Below are positions 49,239 to 58,503 of a stretch of 64,000 nucleotides of DNA, piece after piece (the first letter of the stretch is position 1; each line of letters opens with the position of its first letter). Location of the stretch: contig NZ_JBFUPW010000004.1 in assembly GCF_041360795.1 (NCBI RefSeq), positions 62,001 to 126,000 of the forward strand, written 5' to 3'. The notes beneath the pieces are model-generated. The model did not search any database. It was not told the DNA's origin and saw only the letters and a program-made list of their open reading frames with translations. The translations under genes and the position numbers were made by a program. The stretch comes from Arthrobacter_E sp041360795. GTDB taxonomy: Bacteria; Actinomycetota; Actinomycetes; Actinomycetales; Micrococcaceae.

Positions 49239-52200
49239 ATGTCAGACGAAGCCCTGAAGGACGCCGCCGGGAAGGCTCCCGCGGAGGTTCTGTCGCGCTT
49301 CGGGAAGGCCACGCGCCAGTGGTTCCTGGGGGCGTTCGCCGCGCCGACCCGGGTGCAGGAGGAGGCCTGGCACGCGATTTCCCAGGGCCATCACGCCCTG
49401 GTGGTCGCGCCCACCGGTTCCGGCAAGACCCTCGCGGCGTTCCTGTGGGCCCTGGACCGGCTGATCCACGGTCCGCTCGCCGGGGACGGGGACACGGCCC
49501 CCGCCGCTCCTCCTCAAGATGGCACGCTGGACATCCCGGACCTGCCGACGCCGGATCTGTCTGCGACGGGGAAGCCGGCCGCGAAAGGGAAGGCCAAGTC
49601 CCGCACCAAAGTCCTCTACATCTCCCCGCTGAAAGCGCTCGGCGTGGATGTGGAACGCAACCTCCGCGCCCCTCTGATCGGCATCACCCAGACAGCCAAG
49701 GGCCTGGGGCTGCCCGCGCCGAACGTGAGTGTAGGCGTCCGCTCCGGTGACACCCCCGCGAACGAACGCCGCAAGCTGCTGAGCCATCCGCCGGACATCC
49801 TCATCACCACGCCCGAGTCCCTCTTCCTCATGCTGACGTCCAGCGCGCGGGAGACGCTCACAGACGTGGACACGATCATCCTCGACGAAGTGCACGCGGT
49901 GGCCGGCACCAAGCGCGGGGCCCATCTGGCGGTGTCGCTCGAACGGCTCGACGCCCTGCTGGACCGCCCCGCCCAGCGGATCGGTCTGTCCGCCACCGTG
50001 GAACCCCGGGACCTCGTCGCACGGTTCCTCGGCGGCGAGTCCCCCGTGTCCGTCGTGGCCCCTCCGGCGTCGAAGACGTGGGAACTGACGGTGAGCGTGC
50101 CGGTGGAGGACATGTCGGACCTCCCGGCGGCGGCCTCCGCCCACGACCTCGGGCCGGCGTCGGGCCTCCAGCCACAGGCTTCGATCTGGCCTCATGTCGA
50201 GGAGAAGATCGTGGACCACGTGCTGGCCCGCCGGTCCACGATCGTCTTCGCGAACTCCCGGCGCCTCGCCGAACGGCTCACCGCGCGGCTCAACGAGATC
50301 TATGCGGAGCGCCAGGTCGAAAGCGCCTGGGTGGAGGGAGCAGACGAGGACGGGTTCGACGGCGGGCTGCCGGACGACGGGCTGCCCGACGACCGCCTCC
50401 CCCGCCCGGCGGCGGAGGCGGTCGCGGCCGCCGTCGAGCGTCTGCGGGAAGGCGAGCACTCACGGAACGGTACCCAGGCGTCGACCGCGACACCCGCCCA
50501 CATGATGGCCCAGGCCGGCCAGACCGCCGGCGCCGAACCGATCCTGGCCCGCGCGCACCACGGCTCGGTGTCGAAAGAACAGCGCGCGCAGATCGAGGAC
50601 GATCTGAAGTCCGGACGGCTGCGCTGCGTCGTCGCGACGTCCAGCCTGGAACTCGGCATCGACATGGGCGCCGTGGACCTGGTCATCCAGGTCGAGTCGC
50701 CGCCGTCGGTCGCGAGCGCCCTCCAGCGCGTCGGCCGCGCCGGGCACCAGGTGGGCGAGGTCAGCCAGGGCGTCCTGTTCCCCAAGCACCGCGCCGATCT
50801 GCTGCACACGGCCGTGACCGTCGAACGCATGACCGCGGGCAAGATCGAGCGGCTCAGCATCCCCCAGAATCCCCTGGACATCCTGGCCCAGCAGACGGTC
50901 GCGGCGACGGCGCTGGGGCCGATCGACGTCGAACAGTGGTTCTCCGTCGTCCGCCGCTCCGCGCCCTTCTCGGCGCTGCCCCGCGGGGCCTTCAACGCGA
51001 CCCTGGATCTGCTCGCCGGGCGGTACCCGAGCGATGAGTTCTCCGAGCTCAGGCCGCGCATCATCTGGGACCGGAACGCCGGGACCATCGAGGGACGGCC
51101 CGGGGCACAGCGCCTGGCCGTGGTGTCCGGCGGAACCATCCCGGACCGCGGCCTGTTCGGCGTCTACCTGGTGGGCGAAGAGGATTCGAAGTCCAGCAAG
51201 CGCGTCGGCGAGCTGGACGAGGAGATGGTCTACGAGTCCCGCGTGGGCGACGTCTTCGCGCTCGGCGCCACGAGCTGGCGGATCGAGGACATCACCTTCG
51301 ACCGGGTCCTCGTCACACCGGCCTTCGGCCAGCCGGGCAAGCTGCCGTTCTGGAAAGGCGACTCCCTGGGGCGTCCCCTCGAACTGGGACAGGCGCTCGG
51401 CGCCTTCATCCGGGAGGTGTCCGGCGCGGACGAATCTGCCGCCGTCGCGCGCTGCGAAGGCATCGGTCTGGACTCCTACGCCGCGGGTAATCTCGTGGCC
51501 TATCTGACCGAACAGCAGCAGTCCACCACGGTGGTGCCGAACGACCGCGCCCTGCTCGTCGAGCGTTTCCACGACGAACTGGGCGATTGGCGCGTGGTCC
51601 TGCACAGCCCGTTCGGCATGCCGGTGCACGCGCCTTGGGCCCTGGCCGTGGGCCGCAGACTGCAGGAGCGGTACGGGCTGGACGGCTCGGTCATGGCCGC
51701 CGACGACGGCATCGTGCTGCGCGTGCCCCTCATGGAGGACGAACCGCCGGGGGCGGAACTGTTCCTCTTCGAACCCGAGGAACTCGAACGGATCGTCACG
51801 GAGGAGGTGGGCGGCAGCGCCCTCTTCGCCTCACGGTTCCGCGAGTGCGCCGCGCGTGCGCTTCTGCTCCCGCGGCAGACGCCCGGCAAACGGCAGCCCC
51901 TCTGGCAGCAGCGCCAGCGCGCCGCGCAATTGCTGGACGTGGCGAAGAAGTACCCGCAGTTCCCCATCGTCCTGGAAACCGTGCGCGAATGTCTCCAGGA
52001 CGTCTACGACCTGCCTGCCCTCCAGGACGTGGCTGGGCGCATCGAACGCCGCGAGATCCAGATCTCCGAGACCACCACATCCCAGCCGTCCCCGTTCGCC
52101 CGCAGCCTCCTCTTCGGCTACGTCGCCCAGTTCCTGTACGAGGGCGACTCCCCGCTCGCGGAGCGCCGGGCCGCGGCCCTGTCCCTGGACTCCGGACTGC

Positions 52201-54275
52201 TCAACGAGCTCCTGGGGCGCGTCGAACTGCGCGAGCTGCTCGACCCGGCCGTGGTCGAACAGACCGGGCTGGAACTGCAGCGGCTCCTGCCGGACCGCCG
52301 GCTGCGCGGCATCGAAGGAACGGCCGATCTGCTCCGGCTCCTCGGCCCGCTCACCGTGCCGGAGATCGCGGAACGTCTGCAGGATCCGCAGGACGCCGGG
52401 GAGCATGCGCGACAGCTGGTCGCGACGGGCCGAGCGCTGCGTTTCAGCCTGCGGGGCCGCGAACATCTGGCCGCGGTGGAGGACTCCGCCCGGCTGCGTG
52501 ACGGGCTCGGCGTGCCGCTCCCGATGGGTGTCCCCCTCGCCTTCCTCGAACCGGTGGCCGATCCGCTCGGTGACCTGGTGGGCCGCTACGCCCGCACGCA
52601 CGGCCCCTTCACGACGGCGGAACTCGCCACCCATCTCGGCCTCGGAACCGCTGTGGTGCTGTCCGTCCTCAAACGGCTGGCCACCGACGGCCGGGTGGTG
52701 GAGGGCGAATTCCGGCCGCATCCCGAACTGGTCTCCGGGCCCGGCGCGGCACCCGCGGAAGAAGCCTCGGACGATGCCGCGGGCGTCAGCCACAGCGAGG
52801 CGTTCCCGGACCCGAGCCTTCCCGGCGGCGCGTCCACCGGCGAGACGGCCCGCCTGGTCGGTGGGCAGGAGTGGTGTGACGCCGAGGTGCTCCGGAGGCT
52901 CCGCCGTCGTTCGCTCGCCGCCTTGCGCGCGGAGGTGGAGCCAGTGGACGCCCAGGCATTCGGCCGATTCCTCCCGTCCTGGCAGCACGTCGGCACGTCC
53001 CGCAGCCCCGCGGCTCTCCGGGGCCTCGACGGCGTCCTGACCGTGGTGGACCAGCTCGCCGGAGTCCCCATCCCGGCCTCCGCCTGGGAGACCCTGGTGC
53101 TCCCTGCCCGCATCCGCGATTACGCCCCGACTCTCCTGGACGAACTCATGGCGAGCGGAGAAGTGCTCTGGACCGGCACCGCGTCACTTCCCGGCAACGA
53201 CGGCTGGATCAGCCTCCACCTGGCGGAATCCGCGGCGCTGACCGTGAATCCTGCGCTCGAATTCGAGCCGACGGCGCCTCAGGAACGCCTCCTGGAGCAC
53301 CTCGCCGGCGGCGGCGCGTACTTCTTCCGTCCGCTCAAGGAGAGCGCGGGAGGCCTCGATGCCGTGCTCACGGATGAGGAGATGATCGCGGAGCTCTGGG
53401 GTCTGGTCTGGGCCGGGCGCGTCACCGGGGACACGTTCGCGCCGGTCCGTGCGCTCCTTGCAGGAGGCGGGACCGCGCACAAGCAGGCGCCCAGGCCATC
53501 CCGCGCGCGGCCGCTCCGCCGCTCGCGTCTCGGCGGCGCCGGCGGATTCCCCGGCGCCGGGCTGGACGGTCCCGGGATGGCCACGGTGCCTCCCCTCGGC
53601 GCGGGACGCTGGTCCGCGGTCATGCCGCAGCCGCTCGACCCCACGGTCCGCGCACACGCACTGGCCGAGCTGCTCCTGGACCGCTACGGCGTCCTGACCC
53701 GCGGCTCCGTCGTCTCCGAACAGGTGCAGGGCGGGTTCGCCCTCCTCTACCGCATCCTCAGCAAACTCGAGGAGAGCGGCCGGACCCGCAGGGGCTACTT
53801 CATCGAGAAACTCGGGGCCGCCCAGTTCTCCGTCCCCGCCACGGTGGACCGGCTGCGGTCGTTCTCCGAAGACGGCACCATCCTGGCCGCGGAGGACCGC
53901 CCGCACACCGCGGTGACGCTCGCCGCGACGGACCCGGCCAACCCCTACGGCGCGGCCCTGACCTGGCCGACGCTCGACGGCGCGGCCAGCGGGCACCGGC
54001 CCGGCCGGAAGGCGGGTGCCCTCGTGGTTCTCGTGGACGGGCGTCTGATCCTGTACGTCGAGCGGGGCGGAAAGACTCTCCTCAGCTTCACGGAGGACGA
54101 GGCCCTGCTGACCGAGGCCGCGTCCTCGCTCGTCACGACGGTCCGGCGCGGCGCGGTGGACCGTCTCGCGATGGAGAAGGTCAACGGCCGGGACCTCCTC
54201 GACACCCCGCTGGCCGCCGCGTTCCTCGCCGCTGGCGCCTACTCAACGCCCCGGGGAGTGAGGATCCGTGCCTGA
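49239..54275 (+). CDS. lhr: Lhr-family ATP-dependent DNA helicase
   Basis: A 1678-residue superfamily 2 helicase. Walker A is APTGSGKT (57-64), motif II is LDEVHAVAG, and motif VI is QRVGRAGH (within LQRVGRAGHQVGE). The core is followed by the Lhr-specific winged-helix and beta-barrel module, then an 800-residue C-terminal region as in E. coli and mycobacterial Lhr. It unwinds DNA or RNA-DNA hybrids in mutagen-damage repair. An acidic Pro/Asp insertion lies between RecA domains (DGFDGGLPDDGLPDDRLP). Its end overlaps the nei gene by eight bases; lhr-nei adjacency is conserved in mycobacteria. Confidence 0.95.
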   Translation: MSDEALKDAAGKAPAEVLSRFGKATRQWFLGAFAAPTRVQEEAWHAISQGHHALVVAPTGSGKTLAAFLWALDRLIHGPLAGDGDTAPAAPPQDGTLDIPDLPTPDLSATGKPAAKGKAKSRTKVLYISPLKALGVDVERNLRAPLIGITQTAKGLGLPAPNVSVGVRSGDTPANERRKLLSHPPDILITTPESLFLMLTSSARETLTDVDTIILDEVHAVAGTKRGAHLAVSLERLDALLDRPAQRIGLSATVEPRDLVARFLGGESPVSVVAPPASKTWELTVSVPVEDMSDLPAAASAHDLGPASGLQPQASIWPHVEEKIVDHVLARRSTIVFANSRRLAERLTARLNEIYAERQVESAWVEGADEDGFDGGLPDDGLPDDRLPRPAAEAVAAAVERLREGEHSRNGTQASTATPAHMMAQAGQTAGAEPILARAHHGSVSKEQRAQIEDDLKSGRLRCVVATSSLELGIDMGAVDLVIQVESPPSVASALQRVGRAGHQVGEVSQGVLFPKHRADLLHTAVTVERMTAGKIERLSIPQNPLDILAQQTVAATALGPIDVEQWFSVVRRSAPFSALPRGAFNATLDLLAGRYPSDEFSELRPRIIWDRNAGTIEGRPGAQRLAVVSGGTIPDRGLFGVYLVGEEDSKSSKRVGELDEEMVYESRVGDVFALGATSWRIEDITFDRVLVTPAFGQPGKLPFWKGDSLGRPLELGQALGAFIREVSGADESAAVARCEGIGLDSYAAGNLVAYLTEQQQSTTVVPNDRALLVERFHDELGDWRVVLHSPFGMPVHAPWALAVGRRLQERYGLDGSVMAADDGIVLRVPLMEDEPPGAELFLFEPEELERIVTEEVGGSALFASRFRECAARALLLPRQTPGKRQPLWQQRQRAAQLLDVAKKYPQFPIVLETVRECLQDVYDLPALQDVAGRIERREIQISETTTSQPSPFARSLLFGYVAQFLYEGDSPLAERRAAALSLDSGLLNELLGRVELRELLDPAVVEQTGLELQRLLPDRRLRGIEGTADLLRLLGPLTVPEIAERLQDPQDAGEHARQLVATGRALRFSLRGREHLAAVEDSARLRDGLGVPLPMGVPLAFLEPVADPLGDLVGRYARTHGPFTTAELATHLGLGTAVVLSVLKRLATDGRVVEGEFRPHPELVSGPGAAPAEEASDDAAGVSHSEAFPDPSLPGGASTGETARLVGGQEWCDAEVLRRLRRRSLAALRAEVEPVDAQAFGRFLPSWQHVGTSRSPAALRGLDGVLTVVDQLAGVPIPASAWETLVLPARIRDYAPTLLDELMASGEVLWTGTASLPGNDGWISLHLAESAALTVNPALEFEPTAPQERLLEHLAGGGAYFFRPLKESAGGLDAVLTDEEMIAELWGLVWAGRVTGDTFAPVRALLAGGGTAHKQAPRPSRARPLRRSRLGGAGGFPGAGLDGPGMATVPPLGAGRWSAVMPQPLDPTVRAHALAELLLDRYGVLTRGSVVSEQVQGGFALLYRILSKLEESGRTRRGYFIEKLGAAQFSVPATVDRLRSFSEDGTILAAEDRPHTAVTLAATDPANPYGAALTWPTLDGAASGHRPGRKAGALVVLVDGRLILYVERGGKTLLSFTEDEALLTEAASSLVTTVRRGAVDRLAMEKVNGRDLLDTPLAAAFLAAGAYSTPRGVRIRA

Positions 54276-55221
54276 GGGGGATTCCGTCTGGCGCGCCGCG
54301 TCCCTGCTGGATGCCTTCCTGCGCGGCACCACGCTCCTCGCCAGCGATTTCCGCGTGCCTCGCTTCGCCACGCTGGACCTGAGCGGGTGGCGCACCGACG
54401 AGGTCGTGGCCCGCGGCAAGCACCTCCTGCACCGGCTCTCCCCGCCGGAAGGCGTTGCCCGTGAGGGACTGACGATCCACTCGCACCTCAAGATGGAGGG
54501 CGCGTGGCAGTGCTACGAGCCGGGCGAGCGCTGGCGGAAACCCGGCCACACCGCCCGGGTGGTCCTGCGCACCGAACGGGGCTCCGCCGTCGGGTTCTCC
54601 CTCGGCATCCTCGAAGTGCTGAAGACGTCCGCCGAGTCCAGCGTGGTCGGTCACCTCGGTCCCGATCTGCTGGGACCGGACTGGGACCCCGCGACAGCCG
54701 AGGCGAACCTGCGGGCCGAGCCGGCCCGGCCGCTGGGCCTGGCGCTGCTGGACCAGCGGGTGATGGCGGGGATCGGGAACATCTACCGGAACGAGCTCTG
54801 TTTCCTGGCCGGGCTCCACCCTGCGACCCCTGTGCAGGCCCTCCTGGACCGCGCGGAGATTCCTGACGGCACGCTGGACCTGACCGCCGTCGTGACGGAG
54901 GCCCATCGGCTCCTCGACATGAACCGCGAAACCCCGGCCCGGCAGACGACGTCGCTGCCGCAAGGCATCCGCCCCGCGGGCGGAGGATCCTGGCCCCGCT
55001 ACCACGTGTACGGGCGGACCCGTCAGCCCTGCCTGCGGTGCCGGACACCCATCCGGGAAGGCTCGCTCGGCGAGCCGGGCACCTTGACCGGGGGCCCGGC
55101 CGTCGGCCGAACAGGCGGCCCGTCCCGTGGACCCGCGCGCGTGACACAGGACCGTGTCATCTACTTCTGCCCGCGGTGCCAGCCGCTCCCGACCGATCCC
55201 ACACCCCGGAGGACCCCATGA
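54268..55221 (+). CDS. nei: Fpg/Nei-family DNA glycosylase
   Basis: A 317-residue bifunctional glycosylase/AP lyase for oxidised bases. The N-terminal MPEGDSVWRAA gives catalytic Pro2 and Glu3 of the Nei subfamily. The H2TH region is RVMAGIGNIYRNELCFLAG, and the zinc finger is CLRCRTPI...IYFCPRCQ. The start is GTG at 54268 inside lhr. An insert (about 275-300, Gly/Pro/Arg-rich) lies between the two zinc ligand pairs, longer than usual. It forms a repair operon with lhr. Confidence 0.93.
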   Translation: MPEGDSVWRAASLLDAFLRGTTLLASDFRVPRFATLDLSGWRTDEVVARGKHLLHRLSPPEGVAREGLTIHSHLKMEGAWQCYEPGERWRKPGHTARVVLRTERGSAVGFSLGILEVLKTSAESSVVGHLGPDLLGPDWDPATAEANLRAEPARPLGLALLDQRVMAGIGNIYRNELCFLAGLHPATPVQALLDRAEIPDGTLDLTAVVTEAHRLLDMNRETPARQTTSLPQGIRPAGGGSWPRYHVYGRTRQPCLRCRTPIREGSLGEPGTLTGGPAVGRTGGPSRGPARVTQDRVIYFCPRCQPLPTDPTPRRTP

Positions 55222-55720
55222 CCAGCCTGGAAGACCGCCTCGAATCCATCTTCTCGGCACGAGACCGGGAGAACATGCAGCCCACCATCGACGCGTTCCT
55301 GGAGGTCCTCGCCGAGCATCCGGACCACCCCGAGGTGCTCTATCAGGTGGGCGGCGCCTACGACACCGATGGCCAGGAGTCCGTCGCCGAGGGGTACTAC
55401 CAGCGGGCCATGGAGGCCGGGCTCGACGGCGAGAGCCTCCGCAAGTGCTACCTGCAGTACGGGAGCACCCTCCGGAATCTCGGCGAACTGGAGAGGTCCA
55501 CCGAGATGTTCCTGCGGGACGCGAGCGTTTCCCGTCCTCGCTCTCGCTGGGAGTGTTCGAGCTGCTGACGCTGCATGCCCAGGGCCGTCATCATGCGGCC
55601 TTGTCCTCGGCCCTGACGCTCTTCGCGGACCACGTCGACTCCCCGGAACTCACCCGGTACGAGGCGGCGCTCCGCGGGAACGCCGAGTATCTGGCCGGCC
55701 TCGACCGCCAGACCAGCTGA
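55218..55720 (+). pseudogene. TPR-domain protein, frameshifted
   Basis: The frame from ATG 55218 (overlapping the nei stop) encodes MTSLEDRLESIFSARDRENM and TPR-like helices up to ELERSTEMFLRDA. It then shifts at about 55521-55526. Adding one base there restores ERFPSSLSLGVFELLTLHAQGR and runs to the TGA at 55718-55720, giving a normal 167-residue tetratricopeptide protein. As written the product stops at 55568 after a foreign tail (RPRSRWECSSC). Either the gene has a one-base deletion in the GC-rich GACGCGAGCG run, or the base was lost in sequencing. It follows nei in the repair operon. Confidence 0.8.
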
Positions 55721-55880
55721 GCTCCCGGCGCGGGCGCGGCAGCGGGGTGCACTGTCCACACGGCCGTCCCACGGGATGTCCACCTGGGCGGTCACGTGGC
55801 GACAGGTGACCGCGGATCTCGCTAGGCTCGGAACAGCATTGAACGACCCACAGCTCAACCCACAGCACCGGAGGTGTTTC

Positions 55881-56975
55881 ATGGCCGCAGCCGTCCACGA
55901 AGTCAAGGCAGTCGTCGTCCGGGAGAAGGGTGCTCCCGCGAGCATCGAGACCATCCTGGTGCCGGACCCGGGCCCCGGGGAGGCGCTCGTCGACGTCCTG
56001 AGCTGCGGCGTCTGCCATACGGATCTGCACTACAAGCTCGGCGGCATCGGGGACGACTATCCGTACCTCCTGGGTCATGAGTCGACGGCCGTCGTGAGTG
56101 CCGTCGGCCCGGACGTCACCGATCTGAAGCCGGGCGACCGCGTCATCCTCAACTGGCGCGCCGTCTGCGGCACGTGCCGCGCGTGTGCCAAGGGGCAGCC
56201 GCAGTACTGCTTCGCCACGCACAACGCCACCCAGAAGATGACGCTCCAGGACGGCACCCCGCTGTCGCCGGCCCTCGGGATCGGCTCGTTCGCGGAGAAG
56301 ACCCTGGTCGCCGCGGGTCAGTGCACGAAGATCGACGATGATGTGGACCCGGCGGCCGTCGGCCTCCTCGGCTGCGGCATCATGGCCGGCATCGGCGCCG
56401 CCATGAACACCGGCGAGGTCAAGCGCGGGGAATCGGTGGCCGTGATCGGCTGCGGGGGCGTGGGCATCGCCGCCATCGCGGGCGCCAAGCTGGCCGGCGC
56501 GACGACGATCATCGCCGTCGACCTGGATCCCGCCAAGGTGGAGCTCGCGAAGACGCTGGGCGCCACGCACGGCATCGTCTCCGGTGACACGGACCCCGTC
56601 GAGGGCATCCGTGAGCTGACCGGGGGCTTCGGCGCCGACGTCGTGATCGACGCGGTCGGCCGTCCGGAGACCTACAAGCAGGCCTTCTACGCCCGTGACC
56701 TGGCCGGGCGTGTGGTCCTGGTCGGCGTCCCCACACCGGAGATGACCCTCGACCTGCCGCTGCTCGATGTGTTCGGCCGCGGCGGCTCGCTCAAGTCGTC
56801 CTGGTACGGCGACTGCCTGCCCAGCCGCGACTTCCCCATGCTCGTGGATCAGTACCGGTTGGGCCGCCTGCCGCTCGACGCCTTCGTGACCGAGCGCATC
56901 GGCCTCGGTGACGTCGAAGCCGCCTTCGACAAGATGCACCGCGGCGAAGTGCTGCGTTCGGTGGTGGAACTGTGA
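55881..56975 (+). CDS. mscR: S-(hydroxymethyl)mycothiol / mycothiol-dependent formaldehyde dehydrogenase
   Basis: A 364-residue zinc alcohol dehydrogenase. SCGVCHTDLH (C42) and GHES (H66/E67) bind catalytic zinc, CGTCRACAKGQPQYC the structural zinc, and IGCGGVGIAAIAGA binds NAD. The sequence and the following metallo-hydrolase match the mycobacterial MscR arrangement. It oxidises S-hydroxymethyl-mycothiol (formaldehyde detoxification) or reduces S-nitrosomycothiol. GGAGGTG precedes the ATG at 55881. It implies that the host makes mycothiol. Confidence 0.93.
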   Translation: MAAAVHEVKAVVVREKGAPASIETILVPDPGPGEALVDVLSCGVCHTDLHYKLGGIGDDYPYLLGHESTAVVSAVGPDVTDLKPGDRVILNWRAVCGTCRACAKGQPQYCFATHNATQKMTLQDGTPLSPALGIGSFAEKTLVAAGQCTKIDDDVDPAAVGLLGCGIMAGIGAAMNTGEVKRGESVAVIGCGGVGIAAIAGAKLAGATTIIAVDLDPAKVELAKTLGATHGIVSGDTDPVEGIRELTGGFGADVVIDAVGRPETYKQAFYARDLAGRVVLVGVPTPEMTLDLPLLDVFGRGGSLKSSWYGDCLPSRDFPMLVDQYRLGRLPLDAFVTERIGLGDVEAAFDKMHRGEVLRSVVEL

Positions 56976-57601
56976 CCGCCCGCATCGACCACCTGGTCAC
57001 GTCCGGAACCTTCTCCCTGGACGGCGGCACCTGGGACGTGGACAACAACGTCTGGATCGTGGGTGACGACGCCGAGGTGCTGGTCATCGATCCCGCGCAT
57101 GACGCCGCGGCGATCGCCGACGCCGTCGCGGGCCGGAAGGTCCAGGCGGTCCTGCTCACCCACGGCCACGACGACCACATCCGGCACGCCCGCGAGTTCG
57201 CCGACCGGGTGAACGCGCCGGTGCTCCTGAACCCGGCGGATCAGATGCTCTGGGAGGCCGTGTACCCGGGAACCACCCCGGACGCGGAGATCGCGGACGG
57301 GCAGCGCTTCGAGGTCGGCGGCACCGAGCTCATCGCCCTGCACACCCCGGGGCACTCGCCCGGGTCCGTGAGCTTCCACGCACCCGGCCTCGGCACCGTC
57401 TTCACCGGGGACACCCTGTTCTCCGGTGGCCCCGGCGCCACGGGACGGTCCTACAGCGACTTCCCGACCATCATCGATTCGATCCGGGACCGGCTCCTGT
57501 CGCTTCCGGCCGAGACGGTGGTCCACACCGGCCACGGTGATTCGACCAGCATCGGCGCCGAGGCTCCGCATCTGCAGGAATGGATCGACCGGGGCCACTG
57601 A
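56972..57601 (+). CDS. MBL-fold metallo-hydrolase, MscR partner
   Basis: A 209-residue metallo-beta-lactamase fold protein with THGHDDHIRHA (HxHxDH), LHTPGHSPGSVS and FTGDTLFSGGPG motifs of glyoxalase-II-like hydrolases. The GTG start overlaps the mscR stop by four bases. The same pair occurs in mycobacteria, where it is presumed to hydrolyse the formyl-mycothiol thioester made by MscR; that role is inferred. Confidence 0.92.
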   Translation: MTARIDHLVTSGTFSLDGGTWDVDNNVWIVGDDAEVLVIDPAHDAAAIADAVAGRKVQAVLLTHGHDDHIRHAREFADRVNAPVLLNPADQMLWEAVYPGTTPDAEIADGQRFEVGGTELIALHTPGHSPGSVSFHAPGLGTVFTGDTLFSGGPGATGRSYSDFPTIIDSIRDRLLSLPAETVVHTGHGDSTSIGAEAPHLQEWIDRGH

Positions 57602-57612
57602 CCCCGCACCCA

Positions 57613-57670
57613 TCGACTGCTCCGTAAGGTGCCGTTCCAGGTCCGAAGGGGACTTCTACGGAGCAGTCGA
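57613..57670. repeat. Palindrome, TCGACTGCTCC family copy 1
   Basis: Arms 57613-57626 and 57657-57670 (TCGACTGCTCCGTA and complement) are perfect. It lies between the convergent metallo-hydrolase and YczE-like genes. The right arm encodes the last residues and stop (STAP, TAG) of the YczE-like gene. Confidence 0.85.
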
Positions 57671-58444
57671 GGGGAAGCGCTCGACGGCGGACGCCTCCAC
57701 AGTCTCCCTGGGCTCCACGTCCGATTCAGCCACTCCGGCCGCCCCGGCCTCCGCCGGCCGCGTCGTCTGCACGGGCGCCGCAGCCTCCACCGACGCCGCA
57801 GCCTCCACCGGAACCGCCACCGCCTCGGCCACGGGCCCGTCGTTCGTCTCGACGGTCGTGCGGCGCACACCCGGAATAGCGAAGACCGGCATGAGCCACT
57901 GCACCAGCGGACCGATGCCGAAGGCGTACGCGACCGTTCCCACGCCGAGCACGCCGCCCAGAGCCCAGCCGATGGCCACGACGGTCACCTCGATGAGAGT
58001 GCGGCACCGCCACAGGGGCCACCCCGTGCGTCGAGCCAGGCCCGTCATGAGCCCGTCCCGTGCACCAGGCCCGAAGTTCGCACTGATGTAGCAGGCTGTC
58101 GCCACAGCGTTCAGCACGAGCGCCCCGAGCAGGAACAGCACCTGCCAGACGAGCCCGTCCGCCTGCGGGATGAACGGCATCGACAGATCCACGAACAGCC
58201 CCACCAGGACGGCGTTGGCAAGCGTCCCCCAGCCCGGCTTCTGCCGCAGAGGGATCCAGAGCAGCAGGATCAGGAAGCTCAGCACGATGATCACCACACC
58301 CGTGCTGATGCCCGTCAGATGTGAGACCCCGCGGTGCAGGACATCCCAGGGTGCGGTGCCCAGTCCGGCGCGGACGAAGAGGGCGATGGAGAAGCCGTAC
58401 AAGGCCAGTCCGGCAATGAGCTGAGAAATCCTTCGGAACATCAT
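57656..58444 (-). CDS. YczE/YitT-like membrane protein
   Basis: A 262-residue protein with five to six helices. ISQLIAGLALYGFSIALFVRAG and LGTAPWDVLHRGVSHLTG are the conserved YczE opening, and ACYISANFGPGARDGLMTGLA and RCRTLIEVTVVAIGWALGG follow. Beyond about residue 205 is an Ala/Val/Glu/Pro-rich tail ending STAP, encoded by the palindrome. The divergent neighbour is a MocR-type regulator, a frequent pairing for this family. Substrate is unknown. Two adjacent ATG codons (58444, 58441) are possible starts. Confidence 0.85.
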   Translation of the reverse strand: MMFRRISQLIAGLALYGFSIALFVRAGLGTAPWDVLHRGVSHLTGISTGVVIIVLSFLILLLWIPLRQKPGWGTLANAVLVGLFVDLSMPFIPQADGLVWQVLFLLGALVLNAVATACYISANFGPGARDGLMTGLARRTGWPLWRCRTLIEVTVVAIGWALGGVLGVGTVAYAFGIGPLVQWLMPVFAIPGVRRTTVETNDGPVAEAVAVPVEAAASVEAAAPVQTTRPAEAGAAGVAESDVEPRETVEASAVERFPSTAP

Positions 58445-58461
58445 GGTTCCACTTTCCCAGG

Positions 58462-58488
58462 AAGTGGCTATGAAAAACATAGCCACTT
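58462..58488. promoter_or_regulatory. MocR operator: 11-bp perfect inverted repeat
   Basis: AAGTGGCTATG (58462-58472) and CATAGCCACTT (58478-58488) flank AAAAA in the 59-base space between the YczE-like and MocR starts. The site is the clear candidate for the MocR protein and could control both genes. Confidence 0.8.
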
Positions 58489-58503
58489 TGGAATACTGGC
58501 TTC

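Noticed and set aside
49239..55720. lhr-nei-TPR block as a defence island
   Set aside because: Lhr and Nei are housekeeping DNA-repair proteins and the pair is conserved in mycobacteria; no nuclease, toxin or nucleotide-signalling gene is present.
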